A DNA stretch of 64,000 bases from Oscarella lobularis (Eukaryota; Porifera; Homoscleromorpha; Homosclerophorida; Oscarellidae), in the NCBI RefSeq assembly GCF_947507565.1, contig NC_089176.1, forward strand, positions 2,170,001 through 2,234,000, read 5' to 3'. Positions 24,677-36,529 of this stretch are shown here, piece by piece. The position numbers and the translations under genes are program-made. The notes under the pieces were generated by a model. It saw only the letters and a program-made list of their open reading frames with translations. It made no database searches and was not told the origin of the DNA. Position 1 is the stretch's first letter. Each line of letters begins with the position of its first letter.

Positions 24677-25383
24677 AGCGGCTTAGAACTGAGACTATGC
24701 ATGTGTTGTCTATCGTTTCTTTTCTTTGGTCATCGTCAGTGTATCAGTCTATGTGGTGGTAGGTGTATGTGGGCACGTGAATATTTATCTATACGGGAAG
24801 CACAGACAACGTGGACCAGAGGAAACGTTCCTGGAGCAGTACAGCGACGCCTGCCGAGCAGAACAGAAGTAGAACAGAAGCAGGACAGAGGCGAACCGCT
24901 CTTTAGCTCGAAAGTGTCGTCTAGGAATAGGCAAGACGATCAATCGACAAATTAGACCATGAGAAACGCTCTGCGGGACGCGGCCGCCTTCGAATGCAAA
25001 TCCAATGCCGTCCGCCTTGAATATTTCACCCTGATGGGGCGAAAGAAAGCTGTGTTTTCACCTAGTGCTGCGTCCTTCCCGGATAATGACATGAACCTAA
25101 AAGTGGACCCCGTTTCCATGGTCCACTTTCTCCTTCCCGTTCTATAGTACACGGTAGGTTCTAAAAAGCGGAGAACGTAGGACTCCGTGTCATTCAACGT
25201 TTTCATTGCACCCCGTGCTATGGTTGCTAAGAGACGAAGCGACATTGGCACTAACCAATTTATTGAACACGCCTACGGATTTTCTCCTATTGAAACAGTG
25301 ACACAAAAGAAGAGACAGAACATAACGAGGCATGTGAGTGACGCGAAAAAAGATAAGTGCACCGAGTTTCTACGGTAACGTCT
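24677..25383. other. 3' flank between giant gene copy 2 (+) and LRR receptor 1 (-)
   Basis: Convergent gene ends, TGA at 24676 and stop at 25384. Matches 14111-14690 as far as about 25283. The last 100 bp are unique. No supported gene. Confidence 0.5.
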
Positions 25384-28300
25384 TCAATTCTCGCCGTACC
25401 TAAACGTCTTTTCCTTGAAGGCTTTCCAAAAGTGAATCAGAGACGAAACGACGATGAAAAGAATGAAGACGACATTCGACGCCAGAACCGCCACTTCCGC
25501 CGTCTCAGAAGCGTCGGTTCGATTCGTCATGCAATTGTAAGTGACGACGATCGTCAGCGACGCTCCAACGTCGGCCCAACTTTCCAAATTCCATCGAGTG
25601 AAACTCTGAAAGGGTTTTTTCGCGGCAATGTAGAACGCAAAGCCGAGTACGATCAGGTTAAATGGAATGGCCTGAACGTCCTTTTGACTGTGAGGAAAAA
25701 CGGACACGACTAAGGCAATCGAAAGCCGTCGAAACATGAGAAGCACGGTCATGAATTTCTGAAACGGTTTTTTGTAGCTAGAAAACAAGATGTTCGTCGC
25801 CGATTCGGAACGACCCGGCGGTAAAGTGTTCCGCCTCCTCAGCAGACATAGAAAAAGCAAGGGAATGAAAGCGATGTAAGCTACAGTTACAATAATCGCG
25901 ATTGCGAAGAGAACGTTGTATTCGGTCGACGAGCAGTCCATCCACGGATAGGCCTTCATGATCGGATGGGGCAAGTGGGGATTCGTCTCGCAGGGAAGCA
26001 GGAGTTTGATCACGCAGCTTGCGATTGGAAAATAGAAGATGTTCAGAAGAAGAAGTAGGTATTCCTTTGCTTTTCGATTGGCTTTTCTGTAAAAGCGATT
26101 CTGCTCTTGACGTCGATTGTGCAGTTTCGACGTCATCACTTTGATGCGATAGTCGACGAGACAAGCGAAGTATCCGACGGTGCCTCCCGCGAGAGGAAGA
26201 AAGACGAGAAATAGAAGACGACCGACGGGTGAGTAAATAACCGGAATCGAGCACGAGAGCTCGTAAAAGTTTAAATTTGCGAGGTTTTTGATCCACTTTG
26301 CCGCTGTGAAGAGCCGAAGCTTGGTAAGCGTCGATGCGAAGGTACAGTATTTGCACTTCACTTCCAAACTCGTCACGTTAAGCGAATTCAGCACTTGAAC
26401 GTACATAATCGATATGAAAACGAAGGCGTGTATCGTTTTCAGTCGAGCGACTGCCGCTAGAAGAAGCAAGGAGCAGTAGACCTCCGTCATCCATCCCGGA
26501 ATCAGGTGAAAAAATCCAAAGCAAACAACGATCGCCGACAAAACGACGAAGGTAAGTATAGTGACGAATTTCACGAGTTTGGGCGTGCAAACTCGCGTGC
26601 ACGATCCTTTGACTCGGTTAATGATCCACGTCGTAAGGCAGAGTCCGGTCGCGGCGGCGACGATTCCTCCTATTATGGCTCGATTACGGGAAACGCTCTG
26701 GCACAGCTGGCACTTGTGCCCGTCGTGGTAGAATCCTTTCTTGCATTGCGAACACAGTCGACCGGTTGCGTTGCCGCCGCAAATGCAGCTCGAGTCGCAC
26801 CACGATCTCGTTCCGCTTTCGTCGAGCCAGCACGTGCAGCGACCGGTTGGGTTGCACGGATACGTGTCGGCGTAGACGGAGTTGCACTGAATGAGATCGG
26901 TCATGTTTTCCGGACTGGGAATGGGGTGCGCGTTCTCGTGCATTCGCGCGGAGCTGTTCCGCGCGTCGCCGTGACTGCAGTCGGCGTGATTTGGGCACTT
27001 TCGACAGTGTCCGTTTAGTCCGTAGAAACCAGGTAAGCACTCGCAGTACTGCTTTCCGTAATAGTCGCTGTCGATATCTAACACTCCGTTTGTGGGCGTG
27101 AGGATTATCTGCGGACACTGATAGGACAGGTTTTCGTTTCTCTGCATTGTTGTGTTGCTCGGTCGGGCTATTTTTGGCAAAGGTTGCATTCTTGATTTCG
27201 GTTTCAGTTTCGGATTGCCTTGTAAGTTTATTTCTTTAATTCTCGGAAGCAGATGAATGTCTTCAGGGATGTAACCATTTAGGCTGTTGTTCGAAAAGTC
27301 GATTGTTTGAATGTTATACTGCATTTGGGTAAGATATGGGAAGCGGCCTTCCAGTGAGTTATTTGCAAGGCGAATGGCGACCATTTTCTCCAGTCCGTAC
27401 CAAAGCAGTTTCTCTAGCGTTCCTGAAAGTCTTGTCGATTCGAAATTGAATGTCAGAATCGAACCATTCTTTTTTGTCTTGCACCGATCATAGTCGTGCT
27501 CTTTGCAGATTTTAGGGATGAATAGGTGCTGAAGTCGAGTTGTGTTTAGGCCTTGAAAAGGGTTGTGACTAAAGTCAATGGTCTCTATCGCCGGCAAGTG
27601 AGTCTCAGTCGGGTGAGTGGCGAATTTTGTAAATTGATTGCGTGAAAAGTCGATGTAATACACATATGAACCCCTTAGCATAGACGTCGGTATCTCTCCT
27701 TGTAGACCATTTCTACGTATATCTATAACTTTTAGACTTGGAGGAAATTGAACATTTTTTGGCAGAGTGCCACTTAGCTGGTTATGAGCAATTTCAAAGA
27801 GTTCGAGTTTTTTAAACCGTGAAGCAAAATCGTAAGGCAGCTGACCCGTTAGCTCGTTATTCTCCAGCAAAGCAAATTTTAGTTTAGACATAGCGTAGAA
27901 AAGATTGAGTGATCCCTTTAGTTGTAGAAAACTAAAGTCGATAGCGTAAAGATTGGTCAGTTGTTTGATTGACGTCGGCAGTCTTCCCCTTATCTTTGTA
28001 GCTTCTATAGTCAAAACTTGCAAGCAAAACAAATTTCCAATTTCTTTGTCAATCGTTCCGTTTAGTTTTGTATGGCCAATTTCTAACATTGTTAGGTTTT
28101 CATATCCCGCAAGCGTTTTCCACGGAACGGGTCCAAAAATTTTTGTTCTTTTTAGAACGAGGCTTTGTATAGGCAGAACTTTTTGAGGGAGAAAATCAGT
28201 TAACAATCCTGTTAACTCATTTCCCTGCAGATTTAGCTTTGATAACTTTGTCAAATTCCAAATAAAAGGCTCCAGGGCTCCCCGTAGATTATTAGAAGCA

Positions 28301-28717
28301 AGATAAATTTCAACAACGTAATTTTTGTTTGACACGTAGATTCCTTCCCAGCTGCATAGTGGCTTAGAGGTATTCCAATTTTTATTATTGTGCCAATGCC
28401 TCCCGTTAGTCCGTTCGTAAAATTTAATAAGTATTGCTCGTTCTCTATACCGAAACAAAAAGTTGGTAGCTAGATATCGCTTTGGTGTTAGTTTTACTTA
28501 GCAACGTGGCTTCTGCTCTCCGTTTTAGTATCCTGAAACGCTGTTCAAAAAGAAAAATGATTACAGACAAATACAGTGGGTTATGCGAAGAGAGAAAACC
28601 TGGTTGGTCTTGACAAATTGGAGATTGTGGAAATTTTGGGCATGTCCTTGTAGTAGCTAGACGAAGGGTAATAGAAAGAACAAACACTGCTGAGACACTT
28701 TTCCAGGTTTGTGACAT
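25384..28717 (-). CDS. LRR / Cys-rich / multi-pass membrane receptor 1
   Basis: Three exons, read leftwards: 28717-28600, 28540-28498, 28444-25384 (1,073 aa). The signal peptide is MSQTWKSVSAVFVLSITLRL. An N-terminal cap (ERAILIKFYERTNGRHW, PLCSWEGI) and about 14 plant-type LRRs (L..L.L..N.L.G.(I/L)P) fill residues ~55-440. A Cys-rich stalk follows (CPQIILTPTNGVLDIDSDYY, CECLPGFYGLNG, GRLCSQCKKGFYHDGHKCQ). Next comes a polytopic domain with about 8-10 hydrophobic helices, ending in NLESWADVGASLTIVVTYNC and a final helix. The 3-kb last exon is intronless. The LRR type resembles plant receptor-kinase ectodomains and is typical of LRR proteins in sponges and protists. The membrane part recalls TRP/PKD-like polytopic domains of basal-eukaryote Cys-rich proteins (inference). 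No kinase or TIR domain. Likely a cell-surface sensor; ligand unknown. Confidence 0.85.
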
Positions 28718-28937
28718 TGGTAGGTCGATGCTCCTAATCTAAAAGGCGTTCAAAGTTTGCACTGAACACCCTTACGCATTGCTCTTAAAATAAATACAGC
28801 CAAGCTGAAAGAGAATGAATCGGTCCAAGTGCCAAATCGAAAACACCAGAGATATCAAGGCAGTAGTCACGTGCTGCTAAATCATTCTCCTCTGCATTGC
28901 ACTAACAAGCAAACTATCATGCATATGTCATCAGAAT

Positions 28938-31900
28938 CTACTCAAGGTTTTTCATCATGTATCGGTTGCGTTTGAGTAATTTTTCTTTTCTCAGCTTCCA
29001 CAAATGGATCAAAGTACAGCATGTAATAGAGATCAGAAAGCAGAAATTGATCACGAGCACAAAGATTTCCGACATTTCAGACGTCTGCAAGCGATCGCGA
29101 CTCGTCATGCAGTTGTACGTAATTATAATGGTAAGAGAAGCCAATACGTCAATCCAGCTTTCCAGATTCCGTTTGGTGTAGCTGACAAATGGCTTTGCAG
29201 TAGCGATAAAATAGGTAAATCCAAACATTACCAAATTGAATAAAATAGCCTGAATGTTGTGATGAGGTGATGGGAAGCTGGAGATTATTGCAGCAAGAGC
29301 GAGACTTCGAATCATTAATACAACGGCCATGTATTTCTGATACGGCGTCTTGTAAAAACGCAGCAGAACGTCGAGGTACGACTTGCACAGGCGCCTTCGT
29401 ATTTGCCTTACACTCGTGGCATCGGCTCTTTTCTTGAGCAAATATGCCATGACTAAGGGAACAAGAACGATATAGGCGACAGTAAGTAGCGCGCCGAGGA
29501 CGACGAGCGTTTTGTGTTCGGTAGAGGAACACTTGATCCATGGGTATGCTTGCATATACTTGTCTTCTGTTCCAGGATTTATTTCGCATGGCAGTAGAAC
29601 CCGAATGACTTGATTGGAAACAGGGTAATAGAAGATCGTGAAAAAAACGAGGAGTTGTTCCTTAGATTTTCTTTTAACTAGCTCCATTAGATGCTTTTTT
29701 CTTGTATTTTTCACAGGTACTGGTTGCTTGTTCATCAATAACACATCCGCCGCGTAGTTTAGGATTCGGCCAAGGAAGCCGAGCACGCTGCCGACAATAG
29801 GAACCGACGCAAGAAGGACGAGTCGCCCAATTGGTGTAAACAACATCCGAAATGTACAAGATAAGCCGTAGAAGTTGAAATTTAGCAAGTTTCTAATCCA
29901 ATGAATTGCGTGGAGAAATTTCATTTTTTCCAGAGCTGTGGCAAACGAACAATATTGACAATCGACGTGCAGTTCGGTAACGTGAAGAGAATGGAGAACT
30001 TGGATATACATAACCAGAGTAACAGCAAATGATCTGATTTTCTTTAGGCGACCAAACACTGTCAGAAGAGTAAAGGTACAGTAAACTTCTACAATCGAGG
30101 AAGGTATAACGCTCAATGCCCCAAATAAAACAATGCCAATCGTCAAGAAAAGAAAGAGGGCCAAATTGATTCGTTTTAGCCTCTTTCTAGTCCAACAAGA
30201 TCTTCTCGACGGCGACCAGTTCTGTAGTTTATTTAGTATCCAAGCCACTAGTAGGACAACCAAAATACCGGCGATTGTTCCTCCTAATGCTGCTTTTTGA
30301 TAAGTCGTCTCGTCGCACCGATGGCAATTTGGACCCGAACGGTAGTAGCCTTCACGACACCGAGAACATAGGCGTCCATACGAGTTGTTGGTGCACAAGC
30401 AAGTCTCGTTGCAAGACGCAGTTGTACCGTCTTTGTTTAAACTGCAAGTGCAGTTTCCGTGAGGATTGCATCGAAAAGAATTCGTATACACTGAATCACA
30501 CACAATCAAACTGCTCATATTGCGAAAATGGGGAGCTGGGTAGGTGTTATTGTACATGTATAGAAGGCTTTCTGCTTCTTTACCAGGACATTTAGCATAC
30601 TTGTACTCTTCGCACGATTTGCAGTTGCCGTGCTGCCCGAAGAAGCCATCGCTGCACCGACACAGTTGCTTTTTGTAGTAAGTACTGTCGACGTAAAGTA
30701 CACCGTTTGTGGGTTTTATCGCGATTTGAGGGCACTGATAGTGCAAATCTTCGTCCATTTGAGTCACTTCGTAGTTTAACTCGGCAATGCTCGGAAACGG
30801 ATCTGTTATATTTTTGGCTAAAAGCCACTTGTTTCCTTGCAAGTTTAGAACCTTAATTGCTCGAAGTAGACTAATCTCTTCGGGGATATCCCCAGTGATA
30901 TTATTATTTGTCAAATCAAGAACCTCCATAAAGGACTGCGCGAATTGAGGTTTGGGTATATTTCCCGTTATGTTGTTTTTTGACAGACGCATTGAAACAA
31001 GGTGATTAAAGCCGAACCAAAGCAACTGCGATAATTCTCCTGTGAGACCAGTGTAAGCGAAATTAAATTGAAAAATAGGGGATTTTTTGTGGGCAATTGG
31101 CTCTATAAATAACTGACGCAGTCTTTCTGTTGTGAGATTCCAAAACAAATTGTGACTAAAATCCAACACTTCAAGAAAAGGCATATTAGCAGACGTTATT
31201 TCTGAAGTCATGGAGGTAATTTGGTTGTTTGACAAATCCAAGAATTTAAGTTTTGAACATTGTAGCAAAGACGCTGGTACTGTTCCAGTTATGTAATTAT
31301 GTCTGGCATCAAAGAACGTCAAGTTTAGCGGATAAACGGCTTTGGGCAATGTTCCAGTAATTGCATTGTTTCCTATTTGAAGTACCTTGAGGCTTCTAAA
31401 CGTTGCATTTAGGTCGAATGGTAATTCGCCATGAATTCTGTTGCTTTCTAATATGAGGTATTCCAGATTATTGAGGGAGTAAAGATCCTCAATGCTCCCA
31501 GCCAAATTACACATACTAAGATCCAATGAATAAAGATTTTTTAGTTGCCTTATGTTTGCGAGAAAAGATCCACCTAAATCAACTCCTTCAACTGTTAATA
31601 CTTGCAAACATCTCAGTTTGTTCACTAAAGAAGAATTCTTTTTTCCTTTTAATTTGCAGTGATTTAGTTGAAGATAAGTTAGATTTTCGTATAGAGCCAA
31701 ACTTGTCCAAGGAATGGAACCTTCGACTCCAGTGGCAGACATCTGCAGTGTCATAAGAGGTAATTTTTTAGACGGCAGAAAACAACTCAGTGATCCTTTT
31801 ATGTAGTAGTTGTGGAACAGAGTCAAAAATCTCAAATCTTGGAGTTCCCAAATGGATTTCACATCGCAAATATTTCCCGATAGAGAATTATATTGAAGAT

Positions 31901-32320
31901 CTAGGCCAAACACAAAACCATCGTTGGACGCGATGACTCCTTTCCAGCAGTAAAACGGGCACGCCGTATTCCAGTGGCGTGCATCATTCCAGTTAGGTCC
32001 ATTAAGTTGATTGAAGACGTTTAAAAGAATTTTTCTTTCACGCTGAAGGCGACTCGTTGAAACTGAATTTCCTGAGTAGGCTTCGCTTTTGCATTCGTTG
32101 GCAGAGCAGCTAACGTCTTTCGAACAGGAAAGAATTCAGTGAATATATCATAGCGTCGTGCGCGCGTGGGTTGTGTTTTAGGCCATGCATTTCCCTGCCA
32201 CTTACTGTTTGCCATATCTTCTAGTCCTTTGTGAGGTAGCCAGAACGTCTCATACCGAGGACAATGCTGAAGAGCCAAATGGAAAACAGCGGCAAGGTAG
32301 ATAAATTTGAGGTAGTGCAT
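28938..32320 (-). CDS. LRR / Cys-rich / multi-pass membrane receptor 2
   Basis: Two exons, leftwards: 32320-32206 (donor GTAAGT) and 32116-28938 (1,097 aa). The start MHYLKFIYLAAVFHLALQHC gives a signal peptide. A cap (RLQRERKILLNVFNQLNGPN, then W.....CPFYCWKGV) precedes about 14 LRRs. The Cys-rich stalk (HYQCPQIAIKPTNGVLYVDS, GRLCSRCREGYYRSG) and multi-helix domain align with receptor 1 throughout, including NLESWIDVLASLTIIITYNC. The pair are therefore tandem paralogues, but diverged: roughly 40-50% by eye. Both are on the minus strand, 220 bp apart. The intron-1 acceptor (CGAAAG) is the least certain part of the model; it was chosen because it restores the frame through SKDVSCSANEC-type sequence into the cap. 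Confidence 0.83.
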
Positions 32321-32705
32321 TGCTTCACCTCGCACTACGCGCTATCATAAATCGAGGCCGCGAGCTGACTGAAAGCCGCGCCTGCGCTTCAACCAGCGCT
32401 GCACCTTTTACAGGTGTGCCGCCAAGTGGGAGGTGCTCTTTCCCGCGCACCTCAGAATTTAAAATTTGACATAATGAAAGCCGTTTCAAAGAGAACGGCT
32501 CTATAACTTGAAGCGCTAGCTATGGGCTCGTTAGTGCGAGAAGTGAGGTGATTATTTTTTGATTAATTAAAAAGACCTAAGAAATGGCACCGACCTATCA
32601 CATGCAGCAAAGGATCGAGTAAGTTGGATGTATACGATGCGATCTCGGAATTATTTATGAACGCATGCGCTTCTGCTTCTTTAGTACGTTACCTGAGAAA
32701 CAAGG
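32321..32705. promoter_or_regulatory. Divergent promoter, LRR receptor 2 / iGluR copy 1
   Basis: Only 385 bp separate the minus-strand start at 32320 from the plus-strand start at 32706. The stretch must contain both promoters. The final ~60 bp (GTACGTTACCTGAGAAACAAGG, TTATTTATGAACGCATGCGC) recur before each of the other four iGluR starts, so that part belongs to the iGluR array. No clear TATA box. Confidence 0.5.
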
Positions 32706-35700
32706 ATGACTGTTTCTGCCGCCGCGTTGCTGCTTTTTCCTGTTCTTTTTTCGTCTCAGTCGTCGGCTTCAGCACTGAAAAGCACGCCTGTGATCCACAT
32801 CGGTACTATTCGCCTAAATTCAGGCGGGTTACTCCTATGATGATTAACGCAGTTACGGACAATGAGGACAGCGTCTTTCTCTCTCACCTTGACTTGATTT
32901 TGGAGAGAATACAGGGCAGCTTTCCGATACAAACGACTCGAAGCCACAAAGGTAGCTTACAATAACAATCATGGCCGCGGCTGCCGGCCGTTCGTTGTCT
33001 AGTTAGCCGTCTGTACGTCTAGATTGTTCCGTTCCGAATGATTCGGCTCTTTCGCTGCATTTTACGACTACCTGTTTGCCGTCCGGCTATACGTCTCTTC
33101 CTGTCCTATCAGTTGCATCTGGGGAAAGGCGGTGGCTGGTTGGAATGGGGAATCTGGGCGTGGGCCAAATAAGGGCAGCCTTCGCATTAGCTAGCCACAG
33201 CAGATGGAAGAGACTAGAACTTTGGACCGACGATGACGACGGTAAGCATGTCTTCGAAGCACGCGTACATTTTCAGGCTGAAAACGGCAATATACATGTA
33301 GTTATACCACTCTTCCTGCGCTTGGCATCGGATTCCTCGTCGGGATCGACTATTCGTCACCTGCGGACCCTGAACGAGACGAAGCGCTCGCTACCAAATA
33401 CATATGATGCAGAAGCCATCATCGTTCACTGCTTGAGTTCCTCTTGCTTCAAAACATTCCAAATGGTAATGTATAGGGAAGTAACACTCGAAACTGTTCT
33501 CTGCACTCTAGATGTGTTCCGCGTGGAGCGATGCAAATGTGAAATGGATCTATACGGAAGATGTCACCCGATTATTAGTGCGTTAATTTGCGTCTACGGA
33601 TGCATGAGAGTATTCTTATTTTCAGGCATCGAAGAAGCAGTTTCGGTTTCCTGTTTATTCGTTTGGACTAGAACGAGTGTTTCCTCAGCACGATTGGCTC
33701 ACGCAGCAGAAGAACATCTCAGACGCGTGCGGATGCTTGCTGTCGAGATGTCCGGCAGATTTCACCCAATGGACAGCGGTAACAAAATGCCTTCTTGTCT
33801 TTGGCATGGAATGTGATCACTTGAATAGGCAACACAAGCTGATGTGTACGACAGTATCCTTTTCTTGAATCGTCTTGCGGATTACCGTACGTCGTCGCTG
33901 TCGACTCGCGTGATAAGAAAAATTGCGGAAGAGGTATTGGTTACTCTTCCCGACACATGCTTTGAAAGCGATCTTTCTGTCATGCAGGTTAGTCCATTGG
34001 CTGCAGGCGGTTCTATTGAATTGAACAATGACTTGAAAGGAAGACTTTATAATAATTACAACGTGATAGATTTAGCAGATCAGTTTCTTTCTAAGGTAGA
34101 AATTTTAAAATATTTCTAATTCAAACATGCTATGGCTATGGGTACCATAGGTTGGAATCCATGGAGAAAAAGGATTTTCTTCGACTAAGGAGAGAAGTAA
34201 AAGAGCTGCATTCAATTTTCCGAATTGTACTGCAGTGAAAGGACCTCCGTATCATTTTCGAATTGGCACAATAGAGGTACATGCATGTAGAGGCGCAAAG
34301 TAATTTCGATTTCACACAATGAGTATCTTAGGAACCACCATTACTGTTTTACAACAAAAACGGCAGCTTCACGGGACTAATTGTTGATTTGCTGGACAAA
34401 CTAGGAGACGCCATGGGCTTCACTTACGAACTTGTTGTGGCTTCCGATGGTAAATACGGAACTTTTACTGAGCATGCTGATGGTAGTCCTACCACCGCTA
34501 ACGGTCTAGTGAGCGACGTCGCAAATTGCGTAAGAATAGTCTATAGAAGGACTTATTAGTAATGTCGTTGTATTCAGAGAGTGGACATTGGTGCTGCCGC
34601 CATGGCAATAACTGCCGATCGGGAAAAGTACATAGAATTCACGAAGCCTTGGATGGATTACGGATTGACTCTTCTTGGACCAAATCCTCGTCCTGTGGAT
34701 CCTGGCCTATTGTCATTTTCTGATCCTTTCACTCCTGAAACGTGGCTAGCAATTGTTGGCCTACTTCTAGTGGTGTCCGTACTACTACCTATTCTTCAAT
34801 ACGTTGCTCCTAAAGAACTGCAAAACGAAGACGAGGAAACTCACATTCTTCCGTCATTCCTTGACAAACTATACAATTCATTTTGGTTCTTCTTTACAAC
34901 TGCTATGCAACAAGGACCAGACGGTGCCTTTTTTCTGCCCGGAAAACTTCTCTACGGTGCCTGGTATTTTTTCATTCTTATAGTCATTTCCTCATACACC
35001 GCCAATCTGGCTGCTTTTCTTACTCTCCAAAACATTCCTACTACGATTAACTCTGTCGACGACTTGGCATCTCAGACCGAAATTCTCTACGGCACCGTCA
35101 AAGACTCGGCAGTGGAAGCCTTTTTCGCTTTTTCTGACGTTGACGTCTATCGAAAAATGAGTAAACAGATGCAGATTGAAAGAGAAGACGCAATGGTGGA
35201 AAACAGTTCATATGGAATAGATCGCTCACGGGATTGGGAAACTTTCGGCGATTACATTTTCATATGGGACTCGCCTGTGTTAGAATACTTTGCAGGTTTG
35301 AAACCGTGCACCGCGCGAATAATAGGACGCACGTTCTACAAAAGAGGCTACGGTATCACTATGCCAAAGGGCGTGCCATATCTCGAAGATTTCACACTGG
35401 AAATATTGAAACTTCGCGACAATGGGTGGATTACGCAGAAATCTGTAAAGTGGCTAACGACATCTAATTGCCCAAGCAGTGCCGCAAGTTCGGAAACTGT
35501 TTCTATAACTGTGCGGCAGTTGGCTGGCGTGTTTGTCATTTCGGGCGCATTCATTTGTGTTGCGATTTTGGCAGCTATCGTGCAAAGATACATCGTCGGT
35601 TACAAAGTCTTCAGTTTGAAAGAAGCTGAAGGGAAGTCAAAAGATGAGGTACTATGGTAATAGACGTTATCGGTACTAACTTAGTCTTTGTACAGTGCAT

Positions 35701-35758
35701 ACTGCATAAGCCTTCTCTTTCTGAAGACGATGCTGCAGATCAAATCACAAGCGTGTAG
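32706..35758 (+). CDS. Ionotropic glutamate receptor-like subunit, array copy 1
   Basis: Twelve exons: 32706-32802, 32853-32951, 33023-33241, 33302-33465, 33512-33577, 33626-33778, 33829-33933, 33988-34095, 34151-34276, 34332-34529, 34578-35648, 35696-35758 (822 aa). Signal peptide ~1-24; amino-terminal domain ~30-340 (VGMGNLGVGQ, LELWTDDDD, AIIVHCLSS). S1 begins PPYHFRIGTIEEPPLLFYN. Arg460 in TADREKYIEF aligns with the carboxylate-binding Arg of the family. M1 ~500-521; pore loop FFFTTAMQQGPD with Gln556 at the Q/R site and Asp four residues on; M3 with SYTANLAAF (584-592). S2 has FIWDSPVLEY (Asp676, GluN1-like), a Cys pair 689/743, then M4 ~760-782. The last mini-exon ends ITSV, a class I PDZ ligand. 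Predicted cation channel gated by a small amino acid, possibly glycine. Retaining the last 47-nt intron would end the protein at DEVLW. Confidence 0.9.
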
Positions 35759-36529
35759 GGTGCAATTACACTTGAGGTATATGTTGTGTGCTGCATTGTA
35801 CGTGCAGCACTCACTACTCTCACAGCGATTATCCAGAGATATTAGCCCGACTGCATTTCTAGTGAACCGAGCACTTTTTTTGAGGCTAATCAGCTCTTAC
35901 TAATACAGTTTGTGATAAAAAGACCGCCAACGAAAGTCTCTCTAGGTAATTCAGTGACTTTAATTGGCGGCTTGTTGACTCCGCGCTGAGCTATTATTAC
36001 ATCAGGTACAGTACTGTGTACATCCAATAAGCTTACTTGCCTCGTACTTTATTTGCCCTAAGGATGTGAGAGTTTGCTGAAGGAGGACATGAAGGATCTA
36101 TTTTTGTACGGTGCGGATCAGCGATTCAATGAACTTGAGCAATGGGCCACGCCTCCTTTTGCAGAGGTATGTCCAAATAGCTGTTTTTCGGTTGATTCAT
36201 GCTGAGGATCAGCAAAGATCATTAGGGGGTCGTTACCATAGCCTCGCGTTGCCAGGCCCTTCTCCCTGATCTCCCGTATAAAAAACACGGGAGGCAGGGA
36301 TCGAGCTGGCAACGCGAGGCTATCGAAAAAGGTGCTCAATTTATTTAAAATTATGTGAGTTCTCAAAGAGACATAAGAGATTTCCGCGTACTGAAAGAAG
36401 AGTAATTTTTGCATGCGGAGCTATCACCGCGTAAGTTAAGTGTCTACGTGGCGTTCCCACGCGCGCCTTTCTAAATTATGTATGACCGCATGCACTTCCT
36501 TTAGTAAACTTTGTTCCTGAGGCAGAAGG
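35759..36529. other. Intergenic spacer after iGluR copy 1
   Basis: Belongs to the ~3.7-kb array unit; its counterparts follow copies 2, 3 and 5. It holds an exon-like relic at about 36090-36167 (in-frame MKDLFLYGADQRFNELEQWA, then ATPPFAEG-type sequence before a GTATGT donor). It also holds the foldback element at 36238-36323 and the conserved pre-start block. Confidence 0.6.
36238..36323. mobile_element. Short foldback (MITE-like) insertion, 18-bp perfect arms
   Basis: Arms 36238-36255 and 36306-36323 are perfect 18-bp inverted repeats (ATAGCCTCGCGTTGCCAG). An inner hairpin CTCCCGT...ACGGGAG lies between them. The paralogous site after copy 5 (about 51188-51210) reads straight through from GTCGTTACC to AAAAAGGTGCTC without it: an empty site. 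No coding capacity. Confidence 0.8.

Larger units (their letters stand above)
14691..25283. repeat. Segmental tandem duplication, unit 2
   Basis: Second direct copy. The left junction falls at 14690/14691, where the 3' flank of the first giant gene passes into CGATTCAGTCGCGTAACTTAG, equivalent to position 3798. The right end is near 25283, where the shared ACTAACCAATT...CGCCTACGG flank stops matching. Identity is high in the coding exon and much lower in the non-coding parts. Confidence 0.88.

Noticed and set aside
25384-32320. Plant or bacterial contamination suggested by plant-type LRRs
   Set aside because: Short introns, signal peptides, animal-like neighbours on both sides and shared base composition argue that the genes are native.
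33242-33301. Read-through of iGluR exon 3 into exon 4 in copy 1 (no intron)
   Set aside because: The frame happens to be open in copy 1, but the other four copies have stops or shifts there. A common donor G|GTRRGC and acceptor TATAG|TT (TGTAG in copy 1) give a consistent frame in all five.
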